Below are positions 17,634 to 25,225 of a stretch of 64,000 bases of DNA, one piece after another (within the stretch, counting starts at the first letter, position 1; every line of letters starts with the position of its first letter). The notes under the pieces were generated by a model. The model was not told the DNA's origin and ran no database searches. It saw only the letters and a list, made by a program, of their open reading frames with translations. The DNA is from Rhizobium hidalgonense (lineage in GTDB: Bacteria; Pseudomonadota; Alphaproteobacteria; Rhizobiales; Rhizobiaceae). Made by a program: the position numbers and the translations under genes. The stretch spans positions 62,001 through 126,000 of the forward strand of contig NZ_LODW01000116.1 of assembly GCF_002914525.1 (NCBI RefSeq), read 5' to 3'.

Positions 17634-18746
17634 ATGGGATGGACAAGGCTTTACGCCCTCATCGTCAAGGAATTGCTCGCCGTGCTGCGCGATCCCAAGG
17701 GCCGCGCGATCCTGATCGGCCCGCCGATCGTTCAGCTTCTCGTTTTTTCCTATGCTGCCACACTTGAAGTGCGCAATGTCGACGTGATGGTCCTCAACCG
17801 AGACAGCGGTCATTGGAGCCAGGAACTGATCGAGCGTATCGATGGTTCGCCGACCTTTCGCAACATCGCGTTCGCCGCGAGCCAGGCGCAAGTCCAGGTA
17901 GCGATCGATAACCAGACCGTGATCGCCGCCGTCGAGATCGGTCCGGATTTTTCGCGCAACATTGAGGCCGGGAGCCCCGCAGACCTGCAGGTCGTGCTCG
18001 ACGGCCGCCGCTCCAACGCCTCGCAGATCGTCGCGGGCTACCTCTCGCAGATCGGCGCGGCCCTTGCCGCCGAGACCCCGGTCGGCAAGCGCGCCGGCAC
18101 CGAATTTGTTTCGACCGTGCCCCGGAACTGGTTCAACCCGAACCTCACCTACCAATGGTTCATGGTGCCGAACCTGATCGCCAGCATCGCGCTCCTGATC
18201 GGCCTGATCGTCACGGCCTTGTCGATCGCCCGCGAGCGCGAGCTCGGCACCTTCGACCAGCTGATGGTCTCGCCGCTGCGCCTGCACGAGATCCTGATCG
18301 GCAAGCTGATCCCGCCGATGATGATCGGCCTCTTCCACATCACCGTCTATATTCTCGCTGCCGTCTTCCTGTTCGAGGTGCCGCTGCGCGGCTCGCTCTT
18401 CCTGCTTTACGGCAGCGCCATCTTCTACCTCGGCTCGGTCGCCGGCCTCGGCCTCTTCATCTCGGCACTGTCGATGACCCAGCAGCAGGCGATCCTCGGC
18501 GCTTTCCTGTTCATGGTCCCGGCCATGCTGCTGTCGGGCTTCGCGACGCCGATCGAGAACATGCCGGCATGGCTGCAGCCGATCACCCTGATCAATCCGC
18601 TGCGTTATTTCCTGGTGATCGTCAAAGGCGTTTTCCTCAAGGATATTCCCTTGAGCGAGGTGGCAAACCAGACGATCCCGCTGGCGCTGATCGCCACGGT
18701 CACCCTCAGCGCCGCCGCCTGGCTCTTCCGCCGGCGGCTGGAATAA
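17634..18746 (+). CDS. ABC2-type permease, YbhR-like
   Basis: 370 residues, with the same topology as the preceding permease: an N-terminal segment near residues 24-45, a periplasmic domain to about 180, then five segments with LIVTALSIARERELGTFDQLMVSP as the conserved cytoplasmic link (G-T-F-[DE]-Q-L). One base separates it from the previous stop. It is the last gene of the TetR-HlyD-ABC operon. The two permeases are clearly paralogous but diverged. Confidence 0.88.
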   Translation: MGWTRLYALIVKELLAVLRDPKGRAILIGPPIVQLLVFSYAATLEVRNVDVMVLNRDSGHWSQELIERIDGSPTFRNIAFAASQAQVQVAIDNQTVIAAVEIGPDFSRNIEAGSPADLQVVLDGRRSNASQIVAGYLSQIGAALAAETPVGKRAGTEFVSTVPRNWFNPNLTYQWFMVPNLIASIALLIGLIVTALSIARERELGTFDQLMVSPLRLHEILIGKLIPPMMIGLFHITVYILAAVFLFEVPLRGSLFLLYGSAIFYLGSVAGLGLFISALSMTQQQAILGAFLFMVPAMLLSGFATPIENMPAWLQPITLINPLRYFLVIVKGVFLKDIPLSEVANQTIPLALIATVTLSAAAWLFRRRLE

Positions 18747-18817
18747 TCCCATCCCACGCATGCTGAGCCGCCTCACAGAATGTGAACCGGCCTTCCAAAG
18801 CGTGACTCTCTCCTACC

Positions 18818-18842
18818 GGAACCTCCGATTGGCGCGGTCGTT
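18818..18842 (+). promoter_or_regulatory. EcfG-type stress promoter for the DUF1236 gene
   Basis: GGAAC (18818-18822), 16 bases, then CGTT (18839-18842). This matches the general stress sigma (EcfG/RpoE2) consensus GGAAC-N16/17-CGTT. It lies 34 bases before the start codon at 18876, leaving a short leader that contains the AAAGGAG ribosome site. Confidence 0.7.
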
Positions 18843-18875
18843 ACTCAAACGCAACCCCAGCAAAGGAGAAGCAAA

Positions 18876-19271
18876 ATGTACAAGATTCTACTTGTCTCCA
18901 GCGCCCTTGCGCTGTCGTCGCTTGCCACCAATGCTCTGGCTGACGGAGCCGTGACCGGCGCTGCCGGCGGCGCCATCACCGGCGCGATCGTCGGTGGTCC
19001 CGTAGGTGCTGCCGTTGGCGGCATAGCCGGCGGTGTTGCCGGCGCCGTCGTCGATCCGCCGCCGCGCGAGGTCGTCACCTATGTCCAGCAGCAGCCTGCT
19101 CCGACCGCTTCCGTAGTGGTTGAGCAACCGATCGTCGTCGGCAAGCCGCTTCCGGCTGATGTCGTCGTGACGCCGGTGCCGGACAATCCGAAATATGCCT
19201 ATACGGTCATCAACAATCGACATGTGATCGTCGAGCCCCGCACCCACCGCGTGGTGCAGGTGATAGAATAA
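18876..19271 (+). CDS. DUF1236-type secreted protein with glycine zipper
   Basis: 131 residues. Signal peptide to ALA near residue 22, then a Gly/Ala-rich stretch (about 24-58, alternating GAVTGAAGGAITGAIVGGP-like) typical of glycine-zipper proteins, a linker of Pro/Val/Gln, and a C-terminal beta-rich region (YAYTVINNRHVIVEPRTHRVVQVIE) as in DUF1236 proteins. It probably sits in the periplasm or envelope. AAAGGAG precedes the ATG, and an EcfG-type promoter lies upstream, so it is likely induced in the general stress response. A terminator follows. Confidence 0.8.
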   Translation: MYKILLVSSALALSSLATNALADGAVTGAAGGAITGAIVGGPVGAAVGGIAGGVAGAVVDPPPREVVTYVQQQPAPTASVVVEQPIVVGKPLPADVVVTPVPDNPKYAYTVINNRHVIVEPRTHRVVQVIE

Positions 19272-19311
19272 TCAACCAACCGAAGCCGCCTGCTGCGGCT
19301 CGGCAACTTTC

Positions 19312-19336
19312 GGCCCCGCTTCGGCGGGGCCTTTTT
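19312..19336 (+). terminator. Rho-independent terminator
   Basis: Stem GGCCCCGC / GCGGGGCC with a TTCG tetraloop, followed by TTTTT. It ends the DUF1236 transcript, about 40 bases after the stop. Confidence 0.9.
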
Positions 19337-19370
19337 GCTTTTGTGAAAACGCATGACGCTTGTCGTTGAT

Positions 19371-19808
19371 TCAGGCCCGGTAGGCGACGAGCACGGCGCC
19401 TGCCGCAATCATGATGACGCCAAGCCAGTTCGGAAGCGTCAGGCGTTCGCCCAGGAACAGCACCGCAAAGACGGACATGAAGACGACGGATAGCTTGTCG
19501 ATCGGGGCGACTCGGGCAGCATCGCCGAGCTTCAGCGCCCGGAAATAGCAAATCCAGGATGCGCCGGTGGCAAGGCCGGAGAGCACCAGGAAGAGCCAGC
19601 TCCGGCTCGACACCGAGGATGGCTCCTGCCAATTTCCTGAGATAGAGACCATCATGCCCGCTGCCAGCAGGATAACGATTGTGCGAATGAAGGTCGCGAA
19701 ATCGGAATTGACGTTCTCGACCCCGACCTTGGCAAAAATCGCCGTGAGCGCTGCAAAGCCGGCGGAAAGAAGCGCCCAAAGCGGCCAGCTTGTCATAAGG
19801 CTTTTCAT
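19371..19808 (-). CDS. EamA-type transporter, single-domain
   Basis: 145 residues with about five hydrophobic segments, equal to one EamA repeat where most DMT transporters have two. LSGLATGASWICYFRALKLGDAARVAPIDKLSVVF and the closing FLGERLTLPNWLGVIMIAAGAVLVA match the end of an EamA domain. Half-size members probably work as dimers. The substrate is unknown. Start at ATG 19808; the ribosome site is weak. Confidence 0.8.
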   Translation of the reverse strand: MKSLMTSWPLWALLSAGFAALTAIFAKVGVENVNSDFATFIRTIVILLAAGMMVSISGNWQEPSSVSSRSWLFLVLSGLATGASWICYFRALKLGDAARVAPIDKLSVVFMSVFAVLFLGERLTLPNWLGVIMIAAGAVLVAYRA

Positions 19809-19847
19809 GCGGCGTTCCTTGCCCCGTTTCCCTCATCCTAAAGCAGA

Positions 19848-20891
19848 TCAGACCTTCAGCTCGCGCCGCTCGCGTTCGGTGACCATGGCAAGGTCGAGCA
19901 CCTTCTGCAGATTGGCGGCGTGGCGGAAGTTGGGGTCCGGCTGGACTCCGGTCGCCACGGCCTCGGCAAAACGCTCATAATTGGTCGCCACCGGTTCAAC
20001 CTCGATCTCAGTCCAGGTGGCGGTTTCGACACCTTCGCCGAGGCAGCCATGCAGCTCGGAACCACTGGGACGATGAATGACCTCGAGGCTTCCCCTCTCG
20101 CCATAAATGCGCAGTTTCAGCTCGTTCAGATGCCCTGTCGCCCAGCGGCTGGCATGGATGACGCCGAGCGCGCCGTTGGCGAAATCGACGGACATAGTGA
20201 AGCTGTCATTGGCATCGAGCAGATATTCGCCGATCTGGCCGCCCGGCGCCTTGTTGAAAGTCTTCAGTCGCGCAAAGACGTGGTCGATATCGGTCGCAGC
20301 GCCATAGGCAGCGAAATCGAGGATATGGATGCCGACGTCGCCGAGCACGCCGTTCGAGCCATGGCCGTTGGAAAGTCGCCACAGCCAGGTCGATTCCGTG
20401 CGCCAATCGCCCCAAGCGCGCGACACGAGCCAACTCTGGAGATAGGAGGCTTCCACGTGCCTGATCGTGCCGAGCTCGCCTGATAGCACCATCTCGCGGG
20501 CGCGCTGCAACGGCGCGACATTGCGGTAAGTCAAGTTCACCATGTTGATGACACCGGCCTTTTCAGCCGCCTCCGTCATCTCCAGCGCCTTCGCATAATT
20601 CTCCGCCAGCGGCTTTTCGCAGAACACATGTTTGCCGGCGGCAATCAGCGCCATCGTCGTCGGGTGATGGATCCGGTCGGGCGTGACGTTCGTCGCCGCA
20701 TCGAATTCACCCCAGGCGATCGCCTCTTCCAGTGAAAGAAACCGCTTTTCGATGTTGAACTTGTCGGCGAATGCCGAAAGCCGTTCGGGATCGGTGTCGA
20801 CGGCACCAACCACCGTCACGCCATCAATGAGCGGGAAGCGGGCGAGCTGGTTTTTCGCCATCACCCCGGTGCCAAGAACGAGTAGTCGCAT
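19848..20891 (-). CDS. Gfo/Idh/MocA-family oxidoreductase, ThuB-like position
   Basis: 347 residues. N-terminal Rossmann domain with GTGVMAKNQLARF and acidic VDTDPE for NAD(P) binding, then the family's CEKPLAENYAKA (E-K-P) near residue 93, and a C-terminal substrate domain containing DVGIHILDFAAYG (G-x-H-x-x-D). These enzymes oxidise or reduce sugar hydroxyls. GGAG precedes the ATG, and it starts 9 bases after the ThuA-domain gene ends, so the two are one operon. The pair recalls thuA-thuB, which convert trehalose-type disaccharides to 3-keto sugars, but the thuEFGK importer is missing here. Confidence 0.85.
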   Translation of the reverse strand: MRLLVLGTGVMAKNQLARFPLIDGVTVVGAVDTDPERLSAFADKFNIEKRFLSLEEAIAWGEFDAATNVTPDRIHHPTTMALIAAGKHVFCEKPLAENYAKALEMTEAAEKAGVINMVNLTYRNVAPLQRAREMVLSGELGTIRHVEASYLQSWLVSRAWGDWRTESTWLWRLSNGHGSNGVLGDVGIHILDFAAYGAATDIDHVFARLKTFNKAPGGQIGEYLLDANDSFTMSVDFANGALGVIHASRWATGHLNELKLRIYGERGSLEVIHRPSGSELHGCLGEGVETATWTEIEVEPVATNYERFAEAVATGVQPDPNFRHAANLQKVLDLAMVTERERRELKV

Positions 20892-20900
20892 AGGTGCTCC

Positions 20901-21686
20901 TCAGCGATAACCGGCTTCGCCGGCCTGGTGCAGTCTCGGGCCGCGTTCGACGATCGGCTCCAGTGCGTTTTCTACCGGGACATTTGGAGCGTCGGTGATA
21001 CCAGTTAACGCTCCCTCAGGGTTATAGGCCCACTTGACGCCGTTGATCAGCACCTTCTGGACATTGGCGTCGTGATAGGTCGGATAGGTCTCGTGACCCG
21101 GGCGGAAATAGAAGATGTTGCCGGCGCCGCGCCGCCAGGTCAGGCCCGAGCGGAATACTTCGCCGCCCTGGAACCAGGAGATGAATACGGTTTCGAGCGG
21201 CTCCGGCACCGAGAACTGCTCGCCATACATTTCCTCGTTCTCGAGTTCGAAATGTTCGCCGATGCCGGCAGCGATCGGATGGCGCGGATTGATCGTCCAC
21301 AGCCGCTCGCGCTCGCCCGCCTCGCGCCATTTCAGCGCGCAGGGCGTGCCCATCAGCCGCTTGAAGATCTTCGAGAAATGGCCGGAATGCAGCACCAGCA
21401 GGCCCATGCCCTCCCAGACGCGCTTGGCGACCCGCTCGACGACGTCGTCGGATACTGCGCCGTGGTCCTTGTGGCCCCACCAGGTCAAAACATCGGTTTC
21501 GGCCAGGCGGGCCTCGCTCAATCCGTGTTCCGGCTCCTGCAGCGTCGCCGTGGTGGCGGAGATCGCGGGATCGCTGTTCAAGGCATTGGCGATCGCCGTG
21601 TGCATGCCCTCGGGATAGATGCCCCGGACGATCTCATTGGTATTCTCGTGGATGTTTTCACCCCAGACGACGGTGCGAATGGCCAT
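20901..21686 (-). CDS. ThuA-domain protein (sugar utilisation)
   Basis: 261 residues, one ThuA domain of glutamine-amidotransferase-like fold: VVWGENIHENTNEIV at the start, TDVLTWWGHKDHG, LLVLHSGHFSKIF, WTINPRHPIAAGI and FYFRPGHETYPTYHD. ThuA of Sinorhizobium acts with ThuB on trehalose-like disaccharides. Coupled to a Gfo/Idh/MocA gene downstream. GGAG lies 8 bases before the ATG, and a perfect LacI-type palindrome lies about 53 bases upstream. It is likely a paralogue of the trehalose enzyme with another sugar substrate. Confidence 0.85.
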   Translation of the reverse strand: MAIRTVVWGENIHENTNEIVRGIYPEGMHTAIANALNSDPAISATTATLQEPEHGLSEARLAETDVLTWWGHKDHGAVSDDVVERVAKRVWEGMGLLVLHSGHFSKIFKRLMGTPCALKWREAGERERLWTINPRHPIAAGIGEHFELENEEMYGEQFSVPEPLETVFISWFQGGEVFRSGLTWRRGAGNIFYFRPGHETYPTYHDANVQKVLINGVKWAYNPEGALTGITDAPNVPVENALEPIVERGPRLHQAGEAGYR

Positions 21687-21738
21687 GATGTGCTCCTGTG
21701 TAACCTGGAAGTATCAATAGGCGGGAAGCAAAAGAATT

Positions 21739-21750
21739 CAAAGCGCTTTG
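21739..21750. promoter_or_regulatory. LacI/GalR-type palindrome upstream of the ThuA gene
   Basis: CAAAGCGCTTTG is a perfect 12-bp palindrome with the central CG common to LacI/GalR-family operators, 53 bases upstream of the ThuA start codon. No LacI-family gene lies in this window, so the regulator would be encoded elsewhere. Confidence 0.5.
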
Positions 21751-21802
21751 GAAAGTGGCGCTGGCTGCGCCTCAGTCTCCGCCGCGTCCAAGCAACACAT
21801 AG

Positions 21803-21828
21803 CCCTTTGTCAGGAATTTGACAAAGGG
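21803..21828. promoter_or_regulatory. 10-bp inverted repeat between the SMR and ThuA genes
   Basis: CCCTTTGTCA and TGACAAAGGG are perfect inverted arms around GGAATT. The element lies 53 bases past the SMR gene's stop and 117 bases before the ThuA start. It could be a terminator for the SMR transcript without a U-tract, or a second operator for the ThuA operon. Confidence 0.4.
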
Positions 21829-21880
21829 GAAAATCTCTCTAGTGAGGTGCGAAAAAGCTCTATGAAATATTGCAGCGATA

Positions 21881-22222
21881 TCAATGCGAAACGGATTTCG
21901 AGAACAGGTTGACGACGAGCACGCCCGATACGATCAGCCCGAGCCCGACGACGGCCGGCAGGTCGAGCCGCTGCTTGAAGAATATCAAGCCGACCGAGGA
22001 AATTAGAACGATTCCCAAAGCGCTCCAAATCGCATAGGCGATGCCGACAGGGATGCTCTTCAGCGTCAGCGACAGGCAATAGAAGGCGGCCGCATAACAG
22101 GCGACGACGAGCGCCGTCGGCCCGATGCGAGTAAACTGCTGCGACAATTGCAGCGCGGTCGTGCCGATGACTTCGAGCGCGATGGCTGCAAAAAGCAACC
22201 CGTAGACGGCGGCCTGGCTCAT
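21881..22222 (-). CDS. Small multidrug resistance (SMR) efflux protein
   Basis: 113 residues, four membrane segments, the standard SMR size. The essential Glu of the first segment is in IALEVIGTTALQLSQ (residue 17), and YAIWSALGIVLIS contains the conserved A-x-W-S-G-like loop residues Tyr and Trp. Works as a dimer exchanging protons for quaternary cations. AGGGA precedes the ATG. It follows a TetR gene by 18 bases on the same strand, so the TetR protein probably controls it. Confidence 0.9.
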   Translation of the reverse strand: MSQAAVYGLLFAAIALEVIGTTALQLSQQFTRIGPTALVVACYAAAFYCLSLTLKSIPVGIAYAIWSALGIVLISSVGLIFFKQRLDLPAVVGLGLIVSGVLVVNLFSKSVSH

Positions 22223-22240
22223 GACGAATTCCCTTTCGGA

Positions 22241-22804
22241 TTACTTCCCGGTCAGTTCCACAAGGCGGCCGATCAGATCCCGCCTCAGGGCGCCGTCAAT
22301 ATCGTGGCTTTCCAGCGTATCTGCGAACCACAGACCATCGGCGGCCAAACGCACGATCTGTGCATCGAGGGAGGAGTCGGTACCGACATATTCCTCCGCC
22401 CGCGCCTGGACCCACTGACGCCAGCGACGGCGCAACCGGGGTTCGGCAAGAAGCGCGATCGTCACCTGCGTCCAGTTCCTGGAATCATCGGGACGATCTT
22501 TCAGACCGGACACCGCACTGACATAGGCGCGGGTGAAGCGGCCCTGCGGCAGCGGATCGCCGCGCATCAATTCGTCGATATCGGCGTCGAACTTTTCAAG
22601 CAGGCTCTCGAACAAGGCATCGAGCAGCGCATTCTTGGTCGGGAAGTGATGCAGCAGCCCGCCCTTGCTGACGCTGGAGGCGGCAGAGACCGCATCGAGC
22701 GTCACTGCCGCCATGCCTTCACTGGCGGCAAGACGCGCCGCGACATCCAGCAACTGCTGGCGCACGAGAGCGGGCTGTTTCTTGCGGTGATGAGCGTTCG
22801 ACAT
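22241..22804 (-). CDS. TetR-family regulator of the SMR pump
   Basis: 187 residues. Helix-turn-helix over about residues 12-58 (LLDVAARLAASEGMAAVTLDAVSAAS, then KGGLLHHFPTKNALLDALF), followed by an all-helical ligand domain. The start at MSNAHHRKKQ is chosen because the upstream 23 codons span the apparent promoter and operator. It is first in a two-gene unit with the SMR pump, the usual arrangement for drug-sensing repressors. The inducer is not predictable. Confidence 0.85.
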   Translation of the reverse strand: MSNAHHRKKQPALVRQQLLDVAARLAASEGMAAVTLDAVSAASSVSKGGLLHHFPTKNALLDALFESLLEKFDADIDELMRGDPLPQGRFTRAYVSAVSGLKDRPDDSRNWTQVTIALLAEPRLRRRWRQWVQARAEEYVGTDSSLDAQIVRLAADGLWFADTLESHDIDGALRRDLIGRLVELTGK

Positions 22805-22812
22805 GCAGATGA

Positions 22813-22839
22813 AAGATACCGTCTGGACGGTTTTGTCAA
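22813..22839 (-). promoter_or_regulatory. Promoter and TetR operator of the SMR operon
   Basis: On the minus strand TTGACA (22839-22834) is followed after 15 bases by TATCTT (22818-22813). An inverted repeat ACCGTC-TG-GACGGT (22818-22831) fills the spacer, the classic repressor position. The expected start is within a few bases of the ATG at 22804, leaving almost no leader. Confidence 0.55.
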
Positions 22840-22948
22840 GGATAATCGCCTGGACTCCCTGCGATCCCGGCATTTATGCGCGAAATGCCGCGGCAGCTTG
22901 ATGACAGTTGCGATCATTTTCCATCGGGTGCATGAAGGATCGGGGGAT

Positions 22949-22972
22949 GGCTTGGGGAATGGCTTGGGGAAT
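22949..22972 (+). repeat. Short tandem repeat before the hemoglobin gene
   Basis: GGCTTGGGGAAT occurs twice in direct tandem, with partial copies on both sides. It sits 36-59 bases before the GTG start of the truncated hemoglobin, in its leader or promoter. No function can be assigned. Confidence 0.5.
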
Positions 22973-23007
22973 GGCCAAGCGAATGGGACGGCATCGGGGA
23001 TGACTTC

Positions 23008-23397
23008 GTGACGGAAAAGGTCACCACACTCTATGAAGCGATCGGCGGCGATCCTGCCGTGCGGGCACTGACGCACCGCTTCTACGCGCTGATGGATACG
23101 CTGCCGGAGGCAAAAAACGTGCGCGCGGTGCATCCGGCAAGCCTTGAGGGCAGCGAGGTGAAATTCTACGAATATATGAGCGGCTATCTCGGCGGCCCAC
23201 CGCTCTATACCGACAGACGCGGCCATCCGCGCCTGCGCAGCCGCCATTTCGTCGCCGAGATCGGACCTGTCGAGCGCGACGAATGGCTGCTCTGCTTTCG
23301 CCGCGCGCTCGACGAGACGATATCGAGCCAGGCGCTGCGCGATCTCATCCGGGCGCCGGTCGAACGGCTCGCCTATCACATGCAGAACAAGGAATAA
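23008..23397 (+). CDS. Group II truncated hemoglobin
   Basis: 129 residues. Has the group II signature YLGGPPLYTDRRGHPRLRSRH, with the proximal His in the last residues of that stretch, Tyr at B10 (HRFYALMD), and the conserved Trp at G8 (DEWLLCF). Such globins bind oxygen and nitric oxide. The start is GTG 23008. The stop overlaps the next start in TAATG, so a DUF423 membrane protein is co-translated. Confidence 0.9.
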   Translation: MTEKVTTLYEAIGGDPAVRALTHRFYALMDTLPEAKNVRAVHPASLEGSEVKFYEYMSGYLGGPPLYTDRRGHPRLRSRHFVAEIGPVERDEWLLCFRRALDETISSQALRDLIRAPVERLAYHMQNKE

Positions 23398-23771
23398 TGA
23401 TGAGCCTGAACGCGCGTCTGGAGCCGGTGCTCTATCTGTTTGCCGGCCTGTTCGGCGTCGCCGGCGTGGGGTTGGCCGCCCTTGCCGCCCATGGCCGCGG
23501 CGAGGCCAATCTTGCGGCGTCCGCCTCCGCCATGTGTCTTGCCCACGCCCCTGCCCTCTTGGCATTGGCTCTTGGCACCGCCAGGCTCAGAACCGCCTGG
23601 CTGGCCGGTTTGCTAATGATTATCGGGACGCTGTTCTTTGCCGGCGACCTCGTCACCCTGCGTTTTGCCGGTTCCGGCCTCTTCCCCTATGCCGCGCCGA
23701 CCGGCGGCTGGGCGATGATGCTCGGCTGGCTGGCCGTCGCGGCAGGCGCCGTATTTCGCGTCCGAACCTAA
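23397..23771 (+). CDS. DUF423 membrane protein
   Basis: 124 residues with four hydrophobic segments and the family features: GVGLAALAAHG near residue 25, CLAHAPALLAL, GTLFFAGDLVTLRF and a GWAMMLGWLAVAAGA end. DUF423 proteins (YgdD-like) have no known biochemical role. Two ATG codons lie side by side at 23397 and 23400; the first overlaps the hemoglobin stop by one base (TAATG). Convergent and slightly overlapping with the VOC gene. Confidence 0.85.
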   Translation: MMSLNARLEPVLYLFAGLFGVAGVGLAALAAHGRGEANLAASASAMCLAHAPALLALALGTARLRTAWLAGLLMIIGTLFFAGDLVTLRFAGSGLFPYAAPTGGWAMMLGWLAVAAGAVFRVRT

Positions 23772-24139
23772 TCGCGCGGCTGCGGTATGCGGCCGAAGCG
23801 CAGGAGATTTCCATGCGGATCATGGATGTAGAATTCCTCCATGTTCCACGGCCGCACTTCCATTTCGGTCAGGTGCTCGACGCCCTTTTCGCGATATTCC
23901 GCATGAAGCGCGCCGATGCCGCCGCCGCGGAGATAGACGGAGGTCTTCTTGCAGAGACTAGCATCCTCGGTACGCCAGAAATGCAGCTCCATATCGTCGC
24001 GTCGCAGGATGAGATAATCCGGCGCCTCGTAGACGATATTGGCAAAGCCGAGTTTATCGCGATAGAAGGAGAGCGTCTCGTTGATATCGAGTGACGGCAG
24101 GACCGGCAGAACCTCGATGCGGTCGGGGTCTTCGTTCAT
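23768..24139 (-). CDS. VOC-family protein, bleomycin-resistance-like
   Basis: 123 residues, one vicinal-oxygen-chelate domain: VLPSLDINETLSFYRDKLGF at the start, DDMELHFWR and YIHDPHGNLLRFGR at the end, as in bleomycin-binding proteins, which usually dimerise. It is the last gene of a four-gene iron-box operon, overlapping the heme monooxygenase by ATGA. Its ligand here may be something other than bleomycin. Confidence 0.8.
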   Translation of the reverse strand: MNEDPDRIEVLPVLPSLDINETLSFYRDKLGFANIVYEAPDYLILRRDDMELHFWRTEDASLCKKTSVYLRGGGIGALHAEYREKGVEHLTEMEVRPWNMEEFYIHDPHGNLLRFGRIPQPRD

Positions 24140-24450
24140 ATGCCCTCAATCACGTTAAAACCCTCAAAAACCGGCGGTCCCTTGTACATCGCCTTGCGGT
24201 CGCCGGCATTGCGGTGCGCCGCGCGAAAACTCTCGGACTTCGTCCAGTTCTGAAAATCCGCTTCGCTGCTCCACAGCGTGTGCGAGGAATAGAGCGTATA
24301 GCCTTCCTCTTCGTTGAGCTTGCCGCGCAGCAGGCGGAATTCGACGAAACCGGGCACCTCAGCCAAGCTGGAGTCGCGATTGCGCCAGACCGTCTCGAAA
24401 TCACCTTCGCTCCCGGTTGCAACCTTGAAGCGGTTCATTGCGATATACAT
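24136..24450 (-). CDS. hmuQ: Heme-degrading monooxygenase, HmuQ/IsdG-like
   Basis: 104 residues of the antibiotic-biosynthesis-monooxygenase fold. The IsdG-type catalytic set is present: Asn in MNRFKV (residue 6), Trp in NWTKSESF, and the proximal His in FRAAHRNAG. IsdG and the rhizobial HmuQ degrade heme and release iron. AAGGAGATC precedes the ATG. It lies in an operon whose promoter has an exact TGA-N9-TCA iron box, next to the heme uptake genes, which supports a role in using imported heme. The symbol is by analogy with Bradyrhizobium. Confidence 0.8.
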   Translation of the reverse strand: MYIAMNRFKVATGSEGDFETVWRNRDSSLAEVPGFVEFRLLRGKLNEEEGYTLYSSHTLWSSEADFQNWTKSESFRAAHRNAGDRKAMYKGPPVFEGFNVIEGI

Positions 24451-24459
24451 GCGATCTCC

Positions 24460-24732
24460 TTACGCCTTCCTCTTGCCGGCCCTTGCGGCACGCGAGGGAA
24501 AGGCGAGAACATTATTGCCGTTTGCCGTCGCTTCGCCAAGCGGCCTTGTGGCCGCCTCCCCAGGCATGCGCGCTTCCCAGGTCGGGAACAGCGCCACATT
24601 CTGGTAGATCTGCTGGCGTTCGGCATGCTGCCGGAAAACTTCGAAGAGCTCGGGCACAAGGCCCTCGCCATTTTGGGCGGCGAGCTTGTGCAGACCGATC
24701 ATGGTGAAGCCGTCGGGACGCTGGTCGTTCAT
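24460..24732 (-). CDS. Small protein of unknown function in the iron-box operon
   Basis: 90 residues starting MNDQRPDGFTMIGLHKL, with an acidic first half (GEGLVPELFEVFRQHAERQQIYQNVALFPTW region) and a basic Ala/Arg-rich tail ending RAGKRKA. No Cys, signal peptide or membrane segment. ATGA overlap with the preceding DUF2325 gene indicates coupling. No family is recognised. Its conserved place next to a heme monooxygenase suggests a part in heme or iron metabolism, which is inference only. Confidence 0.7.
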   Translation of the reverse strand: MNDQRPDGFTMIGLHKLAAQNGEGLVPELFEVFRQHAERQQIYQNVALFPTWEARMPGEAATRPLGEATANGNNVLAFPSRAARAGKRKA

Positions 24733-25136
24733 CGGGAATTGTCTCGTTCGTTCATCGTCTGCAGCGCACGTTCCAGGCTGGACTTGCTGCCATTGCGAAG
24801 CGGGATAAAGGCCTTGCTGAACTTCTTGCAGCCGGTCTTCACGCGCAGGCAGGCATCGTGGCTGATACAGTCGATCGGGCAGAACACGCAATCAACAGAT
24901 GGAAGCAATGTATCGATGCGGGAAACCGCTTCGCGCAGGCCGCCGTCATGATGAATGAGCTCTGCGCCGAAATTGCTGGCGATCTGGCGCAGATGCGCCA
25001 CCTGGCAGTCACGCCCGCCGACATAGAGGAAACTGCGGCCATCCAGTTTGGACCGTCCGTTGGATGCCTGGCTGGCCTCCTCGCCCGCGCTGTCGGGGAC
25101 CTCCCGGTTCGAACCCTTCTTGCCCTTGCGAGCCAT
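24729..25136 (-). CDS. DUF2325 protein with Cys-rich segment
   Basis: 135 residues. A basic, polar N-terminus (about 1-45) precedes a DUF2325 domain that begins FLYVGGRDCQVAHLRQI, continues with AELIHHDGGLREAV, and ends with a Cys-rich segment (DCVFCPIDCISHDACLR, then a further Cys in KTGC). The Cys and His spacing could bind a metal or Fe-S cluster. First gene of the four-gene unit with the heme monooxygenase. Start at ATG 25136, with a weak GGTGG site; the longer frame to 25241 would cover the iron box itself. Function unknown. Confidence 0.78.
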   Translation of the reverse strand: MARKGKKGSNREVPDSAGEEASQASNGRSKLDGRSFLYVGGRDCQVAHLRQIASNFGAELIHHDGGLREAVSRIDTLLPSVDCVFCPIDCISHDACLRVKTGCKKFSKAFIPLRNGSKSSLERALQTMNERDNSR

Positions 25137-25225
25137 ATGCCACCCGTTCGCTCGTTGATCGTCACACGATTCCTGCGTGTGCGGGTGGACCTTATTAAAC
25201 CTGATTTTATAGTAAAGTATAAAGT

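Noticed and set aside
22949..22972. CRISPR array
   Set aside because: Only two 12-base units without spacers; no cas genes anywhere in the window.
22148..23011. Plus-strand open frame of 287 codons over the TetR gene
   Set aside because: Shadow of a TetR gene with recognisable helix-turn-helix on the other strand.
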